A stretch of 62,409 nt of DNA from Thiolinea disciformis DSM 14473 (GTDB lineage: Bacteria > Pseudomonadota > Gammaproteobacteria > Thiotrichales > Thiotrichaceae): positions 1-62,409 of the forward strand of contig NZ_AQVE01000025.1 of the NCBI RefSeq assembly GCF_000371925.1, in the 5' to 3' direction. Made by a program: the position numbers and the translations under genes. This document shows positions 8,228-16,042 of this stretch, one piece after another (the first letter of the stretch is position 1; every line of letters begins with the position of its first letter). Under the pieces are notes generated by a model. It ran no database searches and had not been told where the DNA came from. It saw nothing but the letters and a program-made list of their open reading frames with translations.

Positions 8228-10843
8228 TTAAGCCGCCATTGCTTGCCCTGGTCCAGCAGTGTTGGCAAACACAAAGCATTTAACAGTTTTGCCCTTGATT
8301 TTGGAAAAGGTTGCGCAATTAGCATCGATAAACTTGTAGCGCCTGCTTTGCTTGAGTTCACGTCTTAGCTGTGTCAGATCAAGAGGTTTGAGTTTGTTTT
8401 CGGCAAGTATTTGCACAAAATCCAACAAGCTAATGGCTATTCGTGTCTGATCACTGGAATGATTCACACGGTGGCCTGACTCATCTTCCAAGAAGTGGTA
8501 CATATCCCAAAACTCAGCCACTAGAGGAGTATCGGCTTCTAAACACTGGTGGCGCTCAACACAACACTGGGTTAGGTAGTTATCCAATGACACTAAATCT
8601 GAGGCGAGTAAACCGCCCAAAATACCTGTTTCCTGCAAAGCGTGTGCCATGGCCATAATCTGCGCATGGTTGTGTCTAATACGCTGATTTGTTAAATCCA
8701 CACGGCTTTCTAAACGCTCAAATATCGCTTGATAATGCGCCTTATAGACGGTTAACAAGCCCTTTTCTTGAGTAATACAAGCGGTCATGAAGCCATTGAT
8801 TTGCTCCATATCCAAACGCTGTAAACGTTGTGCGGCATGATAGCCTTGGCTGCTGAAATGTGACTTATCCCAATACACTTGAATAATACGCTCCATCGTG
8901 GCAGGTTCAGCGTCAACGGGCGTATTTTGGGCAATCACAAATGCACCTCTAAAAGGTGGCTCATGGGTTTCAATCCCAGTATTTTTGGGCGATGTGCCGC
9001 GCATCCCTCGCCCGTTATATAAGGGCTTGGCTTCATTCAAATCAAAGGTACGTCGCTGATGTCCGCTTTCATTCTTACTAGGATCACCTTCAATGGTCAC
9101 TAAAGGCATGTTGGCAAGCTGTGCGAAAGATCGCCATCTATTGGAATGGGTCGCTTTGGCCAAATCTAAGCCTTCATATCCCTCTCGTCCGGTGAGCTTC
9201 CATAAAAAAGTGAGTACACTGGTCTTACCTGTTCCGGGCTGACCGCATAACTCCAAAAATGGGTAAGAATCTTGCTCTTTGCGTATCTGCTGAACCAAGA
9301 AAGAACCTGCCCAATAAGCAAGAATAGCCAGACCTTTTGCACCATACGCCGTTTTATAATCGTCTAACCATAAGTCAGGTCGGTGTGCCTCCAGTGGATC
9401 ACCAATAACCACAGTGTCTTGGCGAAAAGTGGTTTTCACTTGGCGGCCATCTGGCAAATCAAAAAAGTCATCTTCATTGACCCGATATAGCCGCCCATCA
9501 AATACTGCGTGCTTGGGGAAAAGCCAGCCATTTAATTCAGTGCTATAGCCTAAAAAGTTGATGGTTTGCACCTCAGATAAAGGTTCTCCTGGTGGAAACC
9601 AATAAGTATTTTGATACTGCTCAAGCTGCTTGGTATTGCCGGTGAACATCAGCCCTGCCCCCACATCCATTAAGCGGTCTTTGAATTTGGGTGCAGCCGC
9701 TAAAGCTGAGGAGGTAAAAACATCCTTATAAATTTGCGGCCTCTGATGCTCCCCAGCGGGGCGAGTGACACGCAAATAATACGAACTTTCACCACTCAAC
9801 GCATCTTTCTGGAAATACAGAAACTCTGGCTTGCAGTTGGCAATATTTTCCAATTGAATCGGGTTATCTTCATCCTTATCGCTGTACTTAGCGGCGTAAA
9901 GCTGGTTATCAAACTCAAAAGTGAATCGGTGTTTATTCGTATAATCAACAATTTCCAGCGCCTTGCGGGTGGGTGAAATGGCTGTGAGTAAACGCCCTGT
10001 ATGAAACCATTTTTTAAGCTTATCGCGTGAAATCACACCGCCACATGCTTTTAAGAGGTCATTCCAATCGCATTTTTCCCGATCCGGTGCAAGGCAGGCT
10101 TCCGCTTGCTCATTCAAAGCGCGTAATTTGCGCACTAATGCTTTAGTGTAGCGCTGGCCTGCCTGATCATTATCCAAAGCAACTACCCAATGAATACCTT
10201 TGCCCAAATAAGCTTGAATCGCTTTTTCTGGCCAGTTGTTGGAGGACATTAATGAAACTGCACTAAAACCAGATTGAATTAAAGACAGCGCGTCTAAGAT
10301 ACCTTCGACTAAAAAGACCTGTTGACCACTTTTAGGCTCAAAGTGTTTAGGTTGCCACCACAAGCCCTTATAACTTCCGTTAAAATGTGCTTTTTTCGGT
10401 TTGTCGGGCATTTCAATCACTTGAATAAAGCGTTCCCAATACACGCTTTTTTCGGCATTTAGAAAGAAACGAACTGTTTCTGTGCCCTTGGGTTCACGTA
10501 CTGCTTCCCGCTCATAACGTTGACCTTGGACAAACTCGGCAGCAAACAAAGCAGCGTCCAAACCACGGCTGTGTAGATAGGCTTTGGCCGTGGCGTGTGG
10601 GTCATTCTTGGTGGGTGGGTACAACGCATGCAGGGGTTTCCACAACTCAGGATATAATTCGCGGGTCTTACTCCCCCAATTACACTTAGACTCACGCCCA
10701 CACTTTAAATGATGTGGCTCTGTAGCACTGATAAAAAGCTCCTTCTTACCACATGAAGGACACTTACCCTCACGTAAATAGTCGCCACGACGTTTTAGCC
10801 CATAATCGGCTTGTAAGCGCTTAATGACTTGCTCAAGCTGCAT
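8228..10843 (-). CDS. P4-alpha-like primase-helicase
   Basis: 871 aa. The N-terminus has a zinc ribbon (CPSC near residue 28, second Cys pair CGRESKCNW). It is followed by a TOPRIM catalytic domain (VFLVEGILDALSLI... and VVALDNDQAGQRY) and a C-terminal SF3/DUF927-like helicase with Walker A GQPGTGKTSVL and the acidic strand LVTIEGDPS. Such proteins recognise the element's origin, unwind it and prime synthesis. The iteron cluster just downstream is the likely binding site. It is the last gene of the long minus-strand run; the AlpA-type regulator lies upstream across a 136-bp gap. Confidence 0.9.
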   Translation of the reverse strand: MQLEQVIKRLQADYGLKRRGDYLREGKCPSCGKKELFISATEPHHLKCGRESKCNWGSKTRELYPELWKPLHALYPPTKNDPHATAKAYLHSRGLDAALFAAEFVQGQRYEREAVREPKGTETVRFFLNAEKSVYWERFIQVIEMPDKPKKAHFNGSYKGLWWQPKHFEPKSGQQVFLVEGILDALSLIQSGFSAVSLMSSNNWPEKAIQAYLGKGIHWVVALDNDQAGQRYTKALVRKLRALNEQAEACLAPDREKCDWNDLLKACGGVISRDKLKKWFHTGRLLTAISPTRKALEIVDYTNKHRFTFEFDNQLYAAKYSDKDEDNPIQLENIANCKPEFLYFQKDALSGESSYYLRVTRPAGEHQRPQIYKDVFTSSALAAAPKFKDRLMDVGAGLMFTGNTKQLEQYQNTYWFPPGEPLSEVQTINFLGYSTELNGWLFPKHAVFDGRLYRVNEDDFFDLPDGRQVKTTFRQDTVVIGDPLEAHRPDLWLDDYKTAYGAKGLAILAYWAGSFLVQQIRKEQDSYPFLELCGQPGTGKTSVLTFLWKLTGREGYEGLDLAKATHSNRWRSFAQLANMPLVTIEGDPSKNESGHQRRTFDLNEAKPLYNGRGMRGTSPKNTGIETHEPPFRGAFVIAQNTPVDAEPATMERIIQVYWDKSHFSSQGYHAAQRLQRLDMEQINGFMTACITQEKGLLTVYKAHYQAIFERLESRVDLTNQRIRHNHAQIMAMAHALQETGILGGLLASDLVSLDNYLTQCCVERHQCLEADTPLVAEFWDMYHFLEDESGHRVNHSSDQTRIAISLLDFVQILAENKLKPLDLTQLRRELKQSRRYKFIDANCATFSKIKGKTVKCFVFANTAGPGQAMAA

Positions 10844-10946
10844 GACTCACCCCTGTTTCATGTCTGCGGTTATCGGGAAATTGCTAACAGAGAGGTGAAA
10901 ACACACCGCATTTGTTATAAGCTTGCTTTGTTGGTTTTTTGATTGG

Positions 10947-10977
10947 AAGCCTTGAATGTGTCCAGCATTCAGGGCTT
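10947..10977 (-). other. Hairpin between AlpA and primase genes
   Basis: Arms AAGCC-TGAATG and CATTCA-GGCTT with a 7-nt loop form a stable stem with single mismatched bases, without a T run on either strand. It lies in the 136-bp gap between two satellite genes. It could be an RNA processing or attenuation structure, recalling the structured CI RNA region upstream of P4 alpha; this is only positional inference. Confidence 0.4.
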
Positions 10978-10979
10978 TA

Positions 10980-11261
10980 TTATTTCTGTGAGTCATGCTT
11001 ACCCTCCTCTTGAGTAGCGTGAATGAGTTCGGCCAGCTCTGCCACATCCCAACGTGGACTGTTTTTGCCAAAGTGATAACTGGGGGTCGGAAGTTTGCCC
11101 TCCCGTTGTAAACGATAAGTGGTAGAACGGCTAATGCGGTAACGCTGACAAATATCCTCACGTGTTAACCATTCCACCGGCTTCGATAATTGCTCTTTAC
11201 GCTTTTTTAATTGGCGCTTGGCATCATCCCAATTCAAAAACGTTTCTTTTAATACTTTCAT
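10980..11261 (-). CDS. AlpA-type helix-turn-helix regulator
   Basis: 93 aa from the ATG at 11261, chosen because AGAGGG precedes it by about 9 nt; an upstream start at 11318 would add 19 unlikely residues. The recognition helix region WLTREDICQRYRISRSTTYR followed by REGKLPTPSYHFG is the MerR-like AlpA fold. In P4-family islands AlpA/Vis proteins control integrase and excision. It lies directly upstream of the primase gene. Confidence 0.85.
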   Translation of the reverse strand: MKVLKETFLNWDDAKRQLKKRKEQLSKPVEWLTREDICQRYRISRSTTYRLQREGKLPTPSYHFGKNSPRWDVAELAELIHATQEEGKHDSQK

Positions 11262-11317
11262 ATAAAACCCTCTGTTTAATAAAAGAGGCAAGGCTAATGA
11301 CCCTACCCCATTAATCA

Positions 11318-11521
11318 CTATTTAATTAACCGCCTTTCTCCTTTGATCATATTAGGGTTTACATCAATAATGATATTCGGGTGAATAATCTGAATCTCCA
11401 CCAATTGAGAATGCAGACGATTAATATTCACTTGGCAACCGTCTTTCTTAGCCTGCTCGCGAATCGCTAATACTTGTGCAGGTGTTAAATTCTCGCGAAT
11501 AACCTCGATATGCTGATTCAT
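11318..11521 (-). CDS. Hypothetical 67-aa protein
   Basis: A small soluble protein (LTPAQVLAIREQAKKDG...) with no recognised family. Its start overlaps the stop of the upstream membrane-protein gene by 4 bp, so the two are translationally coupled. The spacing to the next gene is about 57 bp. Confidence 0.65.
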   Translation of the reverse strand: MNQHIEVIRENLTPAQVLAIREQAKKDGCQVNINRLHSQLVEIQIIHPNIIIDVNPNMIKGERRLIK

Positions 11522-12876
11522 GATGGTTTACCCTGCCCTGCTAAAATATAGCGCGGCTTACCATTGCTATAATCTGGATTATCGTCGAGTACACCTAAGT
11601 TATAAGCACGGTCTAACCAATCATCAGCCATCGCTGCAATTAATTTAATGCCCTTCGCTAATTTACGCTCACTGATAAATTGTTTAGTGGGCTGCATGGT
11701 TGGACTCGCTAAACCTGACCTCACCTGAGTTAGCCACTCTTGAAACGCACCTTCTTGAACACTCTGCGGGGCGGTCGCAATATCGCCCCCTGCTGACCCT
11801 GCGTTCGGTAGGTGTGCTAACCCGACGTAACCCGACGCGTTCGGTTCTGAACCGGTTTTGACGTTCGGTAGGGCGGGTAGCTCAGAGTGGGTACTACGTT
11901 CGGTGAGGGCACTCGGTAGGGTAGTACGGGTCGGCTGGTGGGACTGCCAACCGAACCCCACCGAGCTAACACTCGGCACAAGGGCAGTCGGGGCTGGTAT
12001 CGTCACCGCTAGTGCTTTTTGATTTACGTAAGTTAATACGGAGGGTGAAGGCGACATTTCCACTTGGAGTGGTTTTTGATGCGCTTCGCTAATATTCCAA
12101 TCCAAGGTTTTATTCATGAATTGGATTAATGCAGGGAGTGGGGTAGGGCGAATGAATAATTCTTCGAAAAATCCCACACCAATAATCGCACCTTCCAAAG
12201 CGAGAGAGACAATTAAACCTACCACACTAGCGGCTAAACTAAACCCTAATAAATTGGGATTTATTTCCGGTGCTTGCTCTCTTAATAATTGAGCCTGTAG
12301 GCGCTTTTCATTCGCTGCAATGCCTGACGCATTGGCATTTGCCAAGGTCGCAGATTCCGAGTAATAGGTATTCAAACGATTTTCTTTGCGTGCATCTATT
12401 TCGGCTTGACGGGCTTGCCATTCGGCTTGCTTAATTCGATCATTCGAAGCAGATAATTCTAATTGGGTAGCTAAATGTACCGATTGGTTTTTATTCAGCA
12501 TCGCGTGAAAACTAGAATCCGCCGCCATCAAGGAATAACCAAACAAAGGGATGGCTAACACCAAGGCCATGCGATAAATGAAGGTGAAACGGTGTCGCCA
12601 TGCGGCAATAATCAAACGTACTAAAAACGCCTCTGCCAAAGTCACACCACCCATCACCACCGCCGCAAACAGGGCTACTCCTTCATGAAAGGCCGAAAAC
12701 ACGTTATAGGTGAAAAAGCAATTAAATCCGGCACTAGCGAGCAATAAAGGCCACTTGATCAAGGGCAACAGACTTGCACCCGCTGACTCGCCACGAGCAA
12801 CACGTTTAGCATCTAGGTACAGCACTACTGCTGCAATCAGGATCACGATAATAGCTACGATGATTAGGCTATTCAT
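11518..12876 (-). CDS. Membrane protein with coiled coil, repetitive linker and helical C-terminus
   Basis: 452 aa. Transmembrane helices near the N-terminus (about 1-20, 38-60, 65-90, 98-118) precede a charged helical region (about 140-200). A further hydrophobic segment (about 205-235) is followed by a Pro/Ser/Thr-rich linker (about 260-385) and a globular end (ISERKLAKGIKLIAAMADDWLDRAYNLG) that could bind DNA. No family is recognised. The linker DNA holds repeated GTTCGGTA-like motifs. The order of parts resembles the protein at 56315-57250 in the other element, suggesting a shared role such as tethering DNA to the membrane; that is inference. Confidence 0.75.
   Translation of the reverse strand: MNSLIIVAIIVILIAAVVLYLDAKRVARGESAGASLLPLIKWPLLLASAGFNCFFTYNVFSAFHEGVALFAAVVMGGVTLAEAFLVRLIIAAWRHRFTFIYRMALVLAIPLFGYSLMAADSSFHAMLNKNQSVHLATQLELSASNDRIKQAEWQARQAEIDARKENRLNTYYSESATLANANASGIAANEKRLQAQLLREQAPEINPNLLGFSLAASVVGLIVSLALEGAIIGVGFFEELFIRPTPLPALIQFMNKTLDWNISEAHQKPLQVEMSPSPSVLTYVNQKALAVTIPAPTALVPSVSSVGFGWQSHQPTRTTLPSALTERSTHSELPALPNVKTGSEPNASGYVGLAHLPNAGSAGGDIATAPQSVQEGAFQEWLTQVRSGLASPTMQPTKQFISERKLAKGIKLIAAMADDWLDRAYNLGVLDDNPDYSNGKPRYILAGQGKPS
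11803..11956. repeat. GTTCGGT motif array inside the membrane-protein gene
   Basis: GTTCGGTA/T/G occurs at 11803, 11839, 11863 and 11898, with an inverted copy AACCGAAC at 11949 and a related CTCGGTAGGG near 11912. A 10-bp direct repeat (AACCCGACGY) lies at 11819 and 11829. All fall in the stretch encoding the low-complexity linker. It may be a protein-binding array or only drift in a tolerant linker. Confidence 0.5.
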
Positions 12877-13304
12877 GTGACCACCTCCGATGTTGCTTTA
12901 GCTTTCAAAATCGCCGTTGTGCGGTCTAACTCGTTCAGCGAATAGAAGCCTGCGTGGTAGTAACGCTGTCCCGTAGCGACGCTTACTCCATCCCACACGC
13001 CTAGCGAATCGCGATAAATCACCGGATCATTGAACACATCAAGATCATAATCACGGTGCACAGTAGCTAGCACGTTTTCCATGTCATTCGTGACCGACTT
13101 GCCGCCTTGATCCAGATCAATAATGCAGATGACACCCTGCACCACATCCACGCTAAACGCGGAACCACCGAATAATTCCGGCCCAGTATCACGTTGGTTT
13201 TTCTGTTTCATCCGACAAATAGCACCCATACCCAACATCACAGATACCGGGTCAGTGAGGTTTTTGCCACAGCAGATACACTTAGGGTATTTGATTCGGC
13301 TCAT
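12873..13304 (-). CDS. Zinc-ribbon protein of unknown function
   Basis: 143 aa from the ATG at 13304, which overlaps the stop of the small gene upstream by 4 bp; a longer frame to 13403 is out of step with that gene. The N-terminus has C-x2-C (KCICCGKNL) and later a Cys in GMGAICRM, a treble-clef-like zinc site of a kind seen in phage proteins. The remainder (LDVFNDPVIYRDSLGVWDGV) is unrecognised. It overlaps the membrane-protein gene by 4 bp. Confidence 0.7.
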   Translation of the reverse strand: MSRIKYPKCICCGKNLTDPVSVMLGMGAICRMKQKNQRDTGPELFGGSAFSVDVVQGVICIIDLDQGGKSVTNDMENVLATVHRDYDLDVFNDPVIYRDSLGVWDGVSVATGQRYYHAGFYSLNELDRTTAILKAKATSEVVT

Positions 13305-13429
13305 ACTGCACCGCCTTTGCCGAATATATGGAGCACCTTTTGCTTGAGTTTGGCGACTTTGGCTTGAAGATACAGCGACAGCATGAGGGCTAATAAATAG
13401 CATTTTTGGCGTGTATTTAAAGGTTTCAT
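13301..13429 (-). CDS. 42-aa basic amphipathic/membrane peptide
   Basis: ATG at 13427-13429 overlaps the stop of the upstream gene (ATGA), and its own stop overlaps the next start (ATGA). The product is hydrophobic in the middle (CYLLALMLSLYLQA) and basic after (KVAKLKQKVLHIFGKGG). Its 4-bp overlaps on both sides, like its neighbours, are the main reason to accept so short a gene. Function unknown. Confidence 0.65.
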   Translation of the reverse strand: MKPLNTRQKCYLLALMLSLYLQAKVAKLKQKVLHIFGKGGAV

Positions 13430-13671
13430 GCTCTCACCCCTTGCGCCTGCACATAGTGATCATGCAAATCAGCAGCGAGCTTTTTCGCGCTTTGGCTTTG
13501 CTCCCATGCTTTATTGGCGGCGAACTGAAGGGCTTGTCTGACATGATCCACTTCAATAATAGCGTGGTGTGCCAAGGTATCGGCTGCTAATTGCAACAGG
13601 CTATTAATGAGTTCCAGCTCACTGTGAAGGGTACCTGCGTTACGGTGGTACTCTGCGTTAGGGGTATTCAT
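13426..13671 (-). CDS. Hypothetical 81-aa helical protein
   Basis: Predicted nearly all helical (ELELINSLLQLAADTLAHHAIIEVDHVRQALQ) and rich in Ala/His/Gln; no recognised family. Coupled by 4-bp overlaps to the genes on each side within the satellite operon. Confidence 0.6.
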   Translation of the reverse strand: MNTPNAEYHRNAGTLHSELELINSLLQLAADTLAHHAIIEVDHVRQALQFAANKAWEQSQSAKKLAADLHDHYVQAQGVRA

Positions 13672-13862
13672 GCTTGCACCCCCTGTCCGTTGCGACTCTT
13701 TGGATTCACAGGCTTCAACACGTATCGATTAATCCACTTGACCCAAGCCGTCGCCCGTAGTGCATTGGCTTGGCTCGGTTCAGCCGCATGAACACGTTGT
13801 TCGATCGCAAGTTGTGCTAACTGCACCGATTGCTTGAAACTGTTGGGAGAGGTTGCAGTCAT
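13668..13862 (-). CDS. Hypothetical 64-aa protein
   Basis: Helical N-terminal half (SFKQSVQLAQLAIEQRVHA) and a basic C-terminus (RYVLKPVNPKSRN). No family recognised. Overlaps of 4 bp link it to both neighbours in the satellite operon. Confidence 0.55.
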   Translation of the reverse strand: MTATSPNSFKQSVQLAQLAIEQRVHAAEPSQANALRATAWVKWINRYVLKPVNPKSRNGQGVQA

Positions 13863-14527
13863 TGTGCACCTCCTACGCTTTCCAAACGGCTCACATAGTC
13901 GCGTACCGTTTCGCGGTGAATACCCAGTAAACGGCTCATTTCGGACAGATTGCCGCCGGTTTCAGCGATAAAGGCGGGCAGGATCATTGCATGAAATTGT
14001 TTCAACAAGCGTGCGTAAGCGTTCCCGCGTCCCTTGTGCTTTAGGTCAGTTTTGGCTTGGTGAATGGTTTGGTGAAGGGCATCGTCGGATAAGATACAAA
14101 GGGTCGGGTGATAGCCCTGTGCCACTGGTGCAGGCGCACCAAAGGCGGATGAATGCCGTGTTTGCATGGCGTTGTTCTCGTAAGTTTGTTTGAAGTGGTG
14201 ACTGCTATAAAGCAGTCGGGAGCCTTCAAGCGTCCTTACGGAAACGCTGCAAGTATTGCCGCATGACGGTTTTTTATTCCTTGCTACTCCCGACAATTCG
14301 TTAGAATCGCCAAAGGTAGCGGGCAAAAAAATACCGCTCATGGTTGGCGGTTGCGTAGTCGTTACATTGCCGCCGTAAGTTTGCTTGAAGTTGTGCTGAA
14401 TGGTGAGATTCGGCACGTTTTCCAGCATAGCGGGTGCTGGTTTATCCGTCAAGGCGGTTTTGTCGGTTTTTCCGCAATTGCTGCTCTGGCGCAAGTGCAT
14501 TAGCATTAAGTCTCTGAAAGTAGACAT
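13859..14527 (-). CDS. Fis-like helix-turn-helix protein
   Basis: 222 aa from the ATG at 14527, chosen for AAGGA 7 nt upstream; the frame extends to 14548. The last 50 residues form a Fis/NtrC-type recognition element (GNLSEMSRLLGIHRETVRDYVSRL). The N-terminal 130 residues are low complexity and contain two copies of a HFKQTY-type motif (NFKQTYGGN and HFKQTYENN). Probably a regulator of satellite genes; the target is unknown. It overlaps the downstream gene by 4 bp. Confidence 0.7.
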   Translation of the reverse strand: MSTFRDLMLMHLRQSSNCGKTDKTALTDKPAPAMLENVPNLTIQHNFKQTYGGNVTTTQPPTMSGIFLPATFGDSNELSGVARNKKPSCGNTCSVSVRTLEGSRLLYSSHHFKQTYENNAMQTRHSSAFGAPAPVAQGYHPTLCILSDDALHQTIHQAKTDLKHKGRGNAYARLLKQFHAMILPAFIAETGGNLSEMSRLLGIHRETVRDYVSRLESVGGAQ

Positions 14528-14543
14528 ATCCACATCCTTGAAG

Positions 14544-14568
14544 CCCACCTTAGCCAGTGGGCTTTTTT
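14544..14568. terminator. Hairpin with T run on the plus strand
   Basis: Arms GCCCAC and GTGGGC with a short loop are followed by TTTTTTA on the plus strand. The genes around it run on the minus strand, where no T run follows. So it is either an antisense-blocking terminator or a leader structure just before the gene starting at 14527. Confidence 0.55.
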
Positions 14569-14627
14569 ATGCCAACACATTCAAAAAAGCGCGGTTGCTG
14601 GCAAACACACCCGCGCAGTCAAACTCC

Positions 14628-15149
14628 TTAGAAAAATCCTTGACGCGGCGAATAACGATCCTCTCCGGTGGCTTCACGACGGGCTGGGAAGATCGATTGA
14701 ACTGGAATTTTGTCCAATGCCGCCACAATCGTGTTGAACTGTTGAGCCGACTCACGATGCAGTTGTAAGGCCTCTTGATGCTGAGCATCGATGCGCTCTT
14801 GCAAGCGGCGCACCTCTTGCTGTAAAGACAGCACGCGAATATCCACAGACTGCCCACCACCCTGCTGAAAAGCGGAGGTGGCTGCCCCAATCGTTTCGGG
14901 TTGATTATCCAACCAGACATCGACGGTCAGGCCATGCTCTTGTGCCACGGTGCGCTTGGGTTTACCTGCGGCGTAGAGAATGGGCATCACGGTACCAATA
15001 CTGTTTTCCAAGGTCTGCTGGTCATCATCCTTGGCACGCTGGGTAATACAGACACAACTATGACCTGCCTGCTGGCATTGCTCAGCAATCGCCTTAAAGG
15101 TAGCGGGGTCGGCTGTCCATGTACCGTCAAAATCAAAAGCTATTAACAT
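14628..15149 (-). CDS. HAD-like phosphatase domain with C-terminal coiled coil
   Basis: 173 aa. Residues 1-90 have the HAD nucleophile motif FDFDGT and a downstream VWLDNQPE acidic motif. Residues about 105-155 form heptad-like helices (LSLQQEVRRLQERIDAQHQEAL). The fusion of a small HAD domain to a coiled coil is unusual. It lies just after the terminase/HTH genes, so a role in particle assembly or DNA metabolism is possible but not shown. Confidence 0.75.
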   Translation of the reverse strand: MLIAFDFDGTWTADPATFKAIAEQCQQAGHSCVCITQRAKDDDQQTLENSIGTVMPILYAAGKPKRTVAQEHGLTVDVWLDNQPETIGAATSAFQQGGGQSVDIRVLSLQQEVRRLQERIDAQHQEALQLHRESAQQFNTIVAALDKIPVQSIFPARREATGEDRYSPRQGFF

Positions 15150-15161
15150 GATTGCATTATC

Positions 15162-15380
15162 CTATTGAGAAAGAGTTTGAGGATGTGCGGAGGTAGGTTT
15201 CAAGGTATGGGCTTGCTCGTAAGCCAATACATCCGCACGTTTATAACGCCGTAACACCCGCCCCTTGGGGGTGACGACCGCTAAATAAGGAATCGGCCAA
15301 TCCGCCACATAACGCTGGCAGGACAGGCCAAAGTAATGAGCCACCTCCATGGTGCTCATCCATTCAGTGTTGCGGGGCAT
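15162..15380 (-). CDS. Small DNA-binding protein (excisionase-like HTH)
   Basis: 72 aa from the ATG at 15380, preceded by GGAGG at 6 nt; the longer frame to 15461 lies inside the terminase gene. It has an MerR/HTH_17-like element (MSTMEVAHYFGLSCQRYVADW then a wing with RVLRRYKRADVLAYE). It overlaps the terminase gene by 17 bp. Possibly excisionase or regulator. Confidence 0.75.
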   Translation of the reverse strand: MPRNTEWMSTMEVAHYFGLSCQRYVADWPIPYLAVVTPKGRVLRRYKRADVLAYEQAHTLKPTSAHPQTLSQ

Positions 15381-16038
15381 GATCCACCTCCACGGTAGCG
15401 CGTAAGGTCGTGATGATGCGTTTCCAGCGGGCTTTAGGGTGTAAGGCATAAGCACGCTCATACCACGCTAAGGCTTGGTCGGGCTGCTCAGGCTGAATCA
15501 CCTGCGCACAGACACTTAACCACTTAGCCCGTACCGGATCAGCCATATCGAAGGGTTCAAGCCATGTGTGCAATTGCAGCAGTGCATCCGTCCAACACGC
15601 CGGATCCGATTCGGCGAGCACGTGCTCTGCCCATTCTTCAGCAATGATTTCCGGCAAATTACGGGTAAAGCCTTTGGGGGAATTAAGGCGGTATTGCAGC
15701 GCATGACGACACAGCGCCAGACTTAATGCCCACTCACCCACATCCAATGCCCAAATCAACCATGTCACAAGGATTTCATCGTGATGACCGGAAGGTTCAT
15801 TTAAGGCGGCTTGTAAATAATCGCGATAGAGTGGCACTAACTCGCGTTTGACTTGCAAGCGCTGCTCACGACTGCGTATTTGGGCTAGACGGGCTTTGTC
15901 TACTTCGAGCTTAGCCAAATAACTCCTATAGTAGTTACCTTCCGGCACGCTTGTTTCACCCGCACCGTAGCGCAGCGCGGTTTGAATCGTTTCGACCCGC
16001 TGACGATGACGGGCTGCTAGGGAGGAACACGGGCGCAT
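15364..16038 (-). CDS. P2 gpM-type terminase small (endonuclease) subunit
   Basis: 224 aa from the ATG at 16038 (a GTG at 16056 is an alternative). It matches P2 gpM along its length: RHRQRVETIQ start, YLAKLEVDKARLAQIRS, KRELVPLYRDYLQAAL, a D-E-I-L-V-T-W-L-I-W-A-L-D-V-G-E block and a C-terminal TPR-like ALAWYERAYALHPKARWK. gpM recognises and cuts the DNA to be packaged. It lies directly after the capsid gene in P2 order (O-N-M), but no gpP large subunit is present in the element. Confidence 0.88.
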   Translation of the reverse strand: MRPCSSLAARHRQRVETIQTALRYGAGETSVPEGNYYRSYLAKLEVDKARLAQIRSREQRLQVKRELVPLYRDYLQAALNEPSGHHDEILVTWLIWALDVGEWALSLALCRHALQYRLNSPKGFTRNLPEIIAEEWAEHVLAESDPACWTDALLQLHTWLEPFDMADPVRAKWLSVCAQVIQPEQPDQALAWYERAYALHPKARWKRIITTLRATVEVDHAPQH

Positions 16039-16042
16039 CCGC

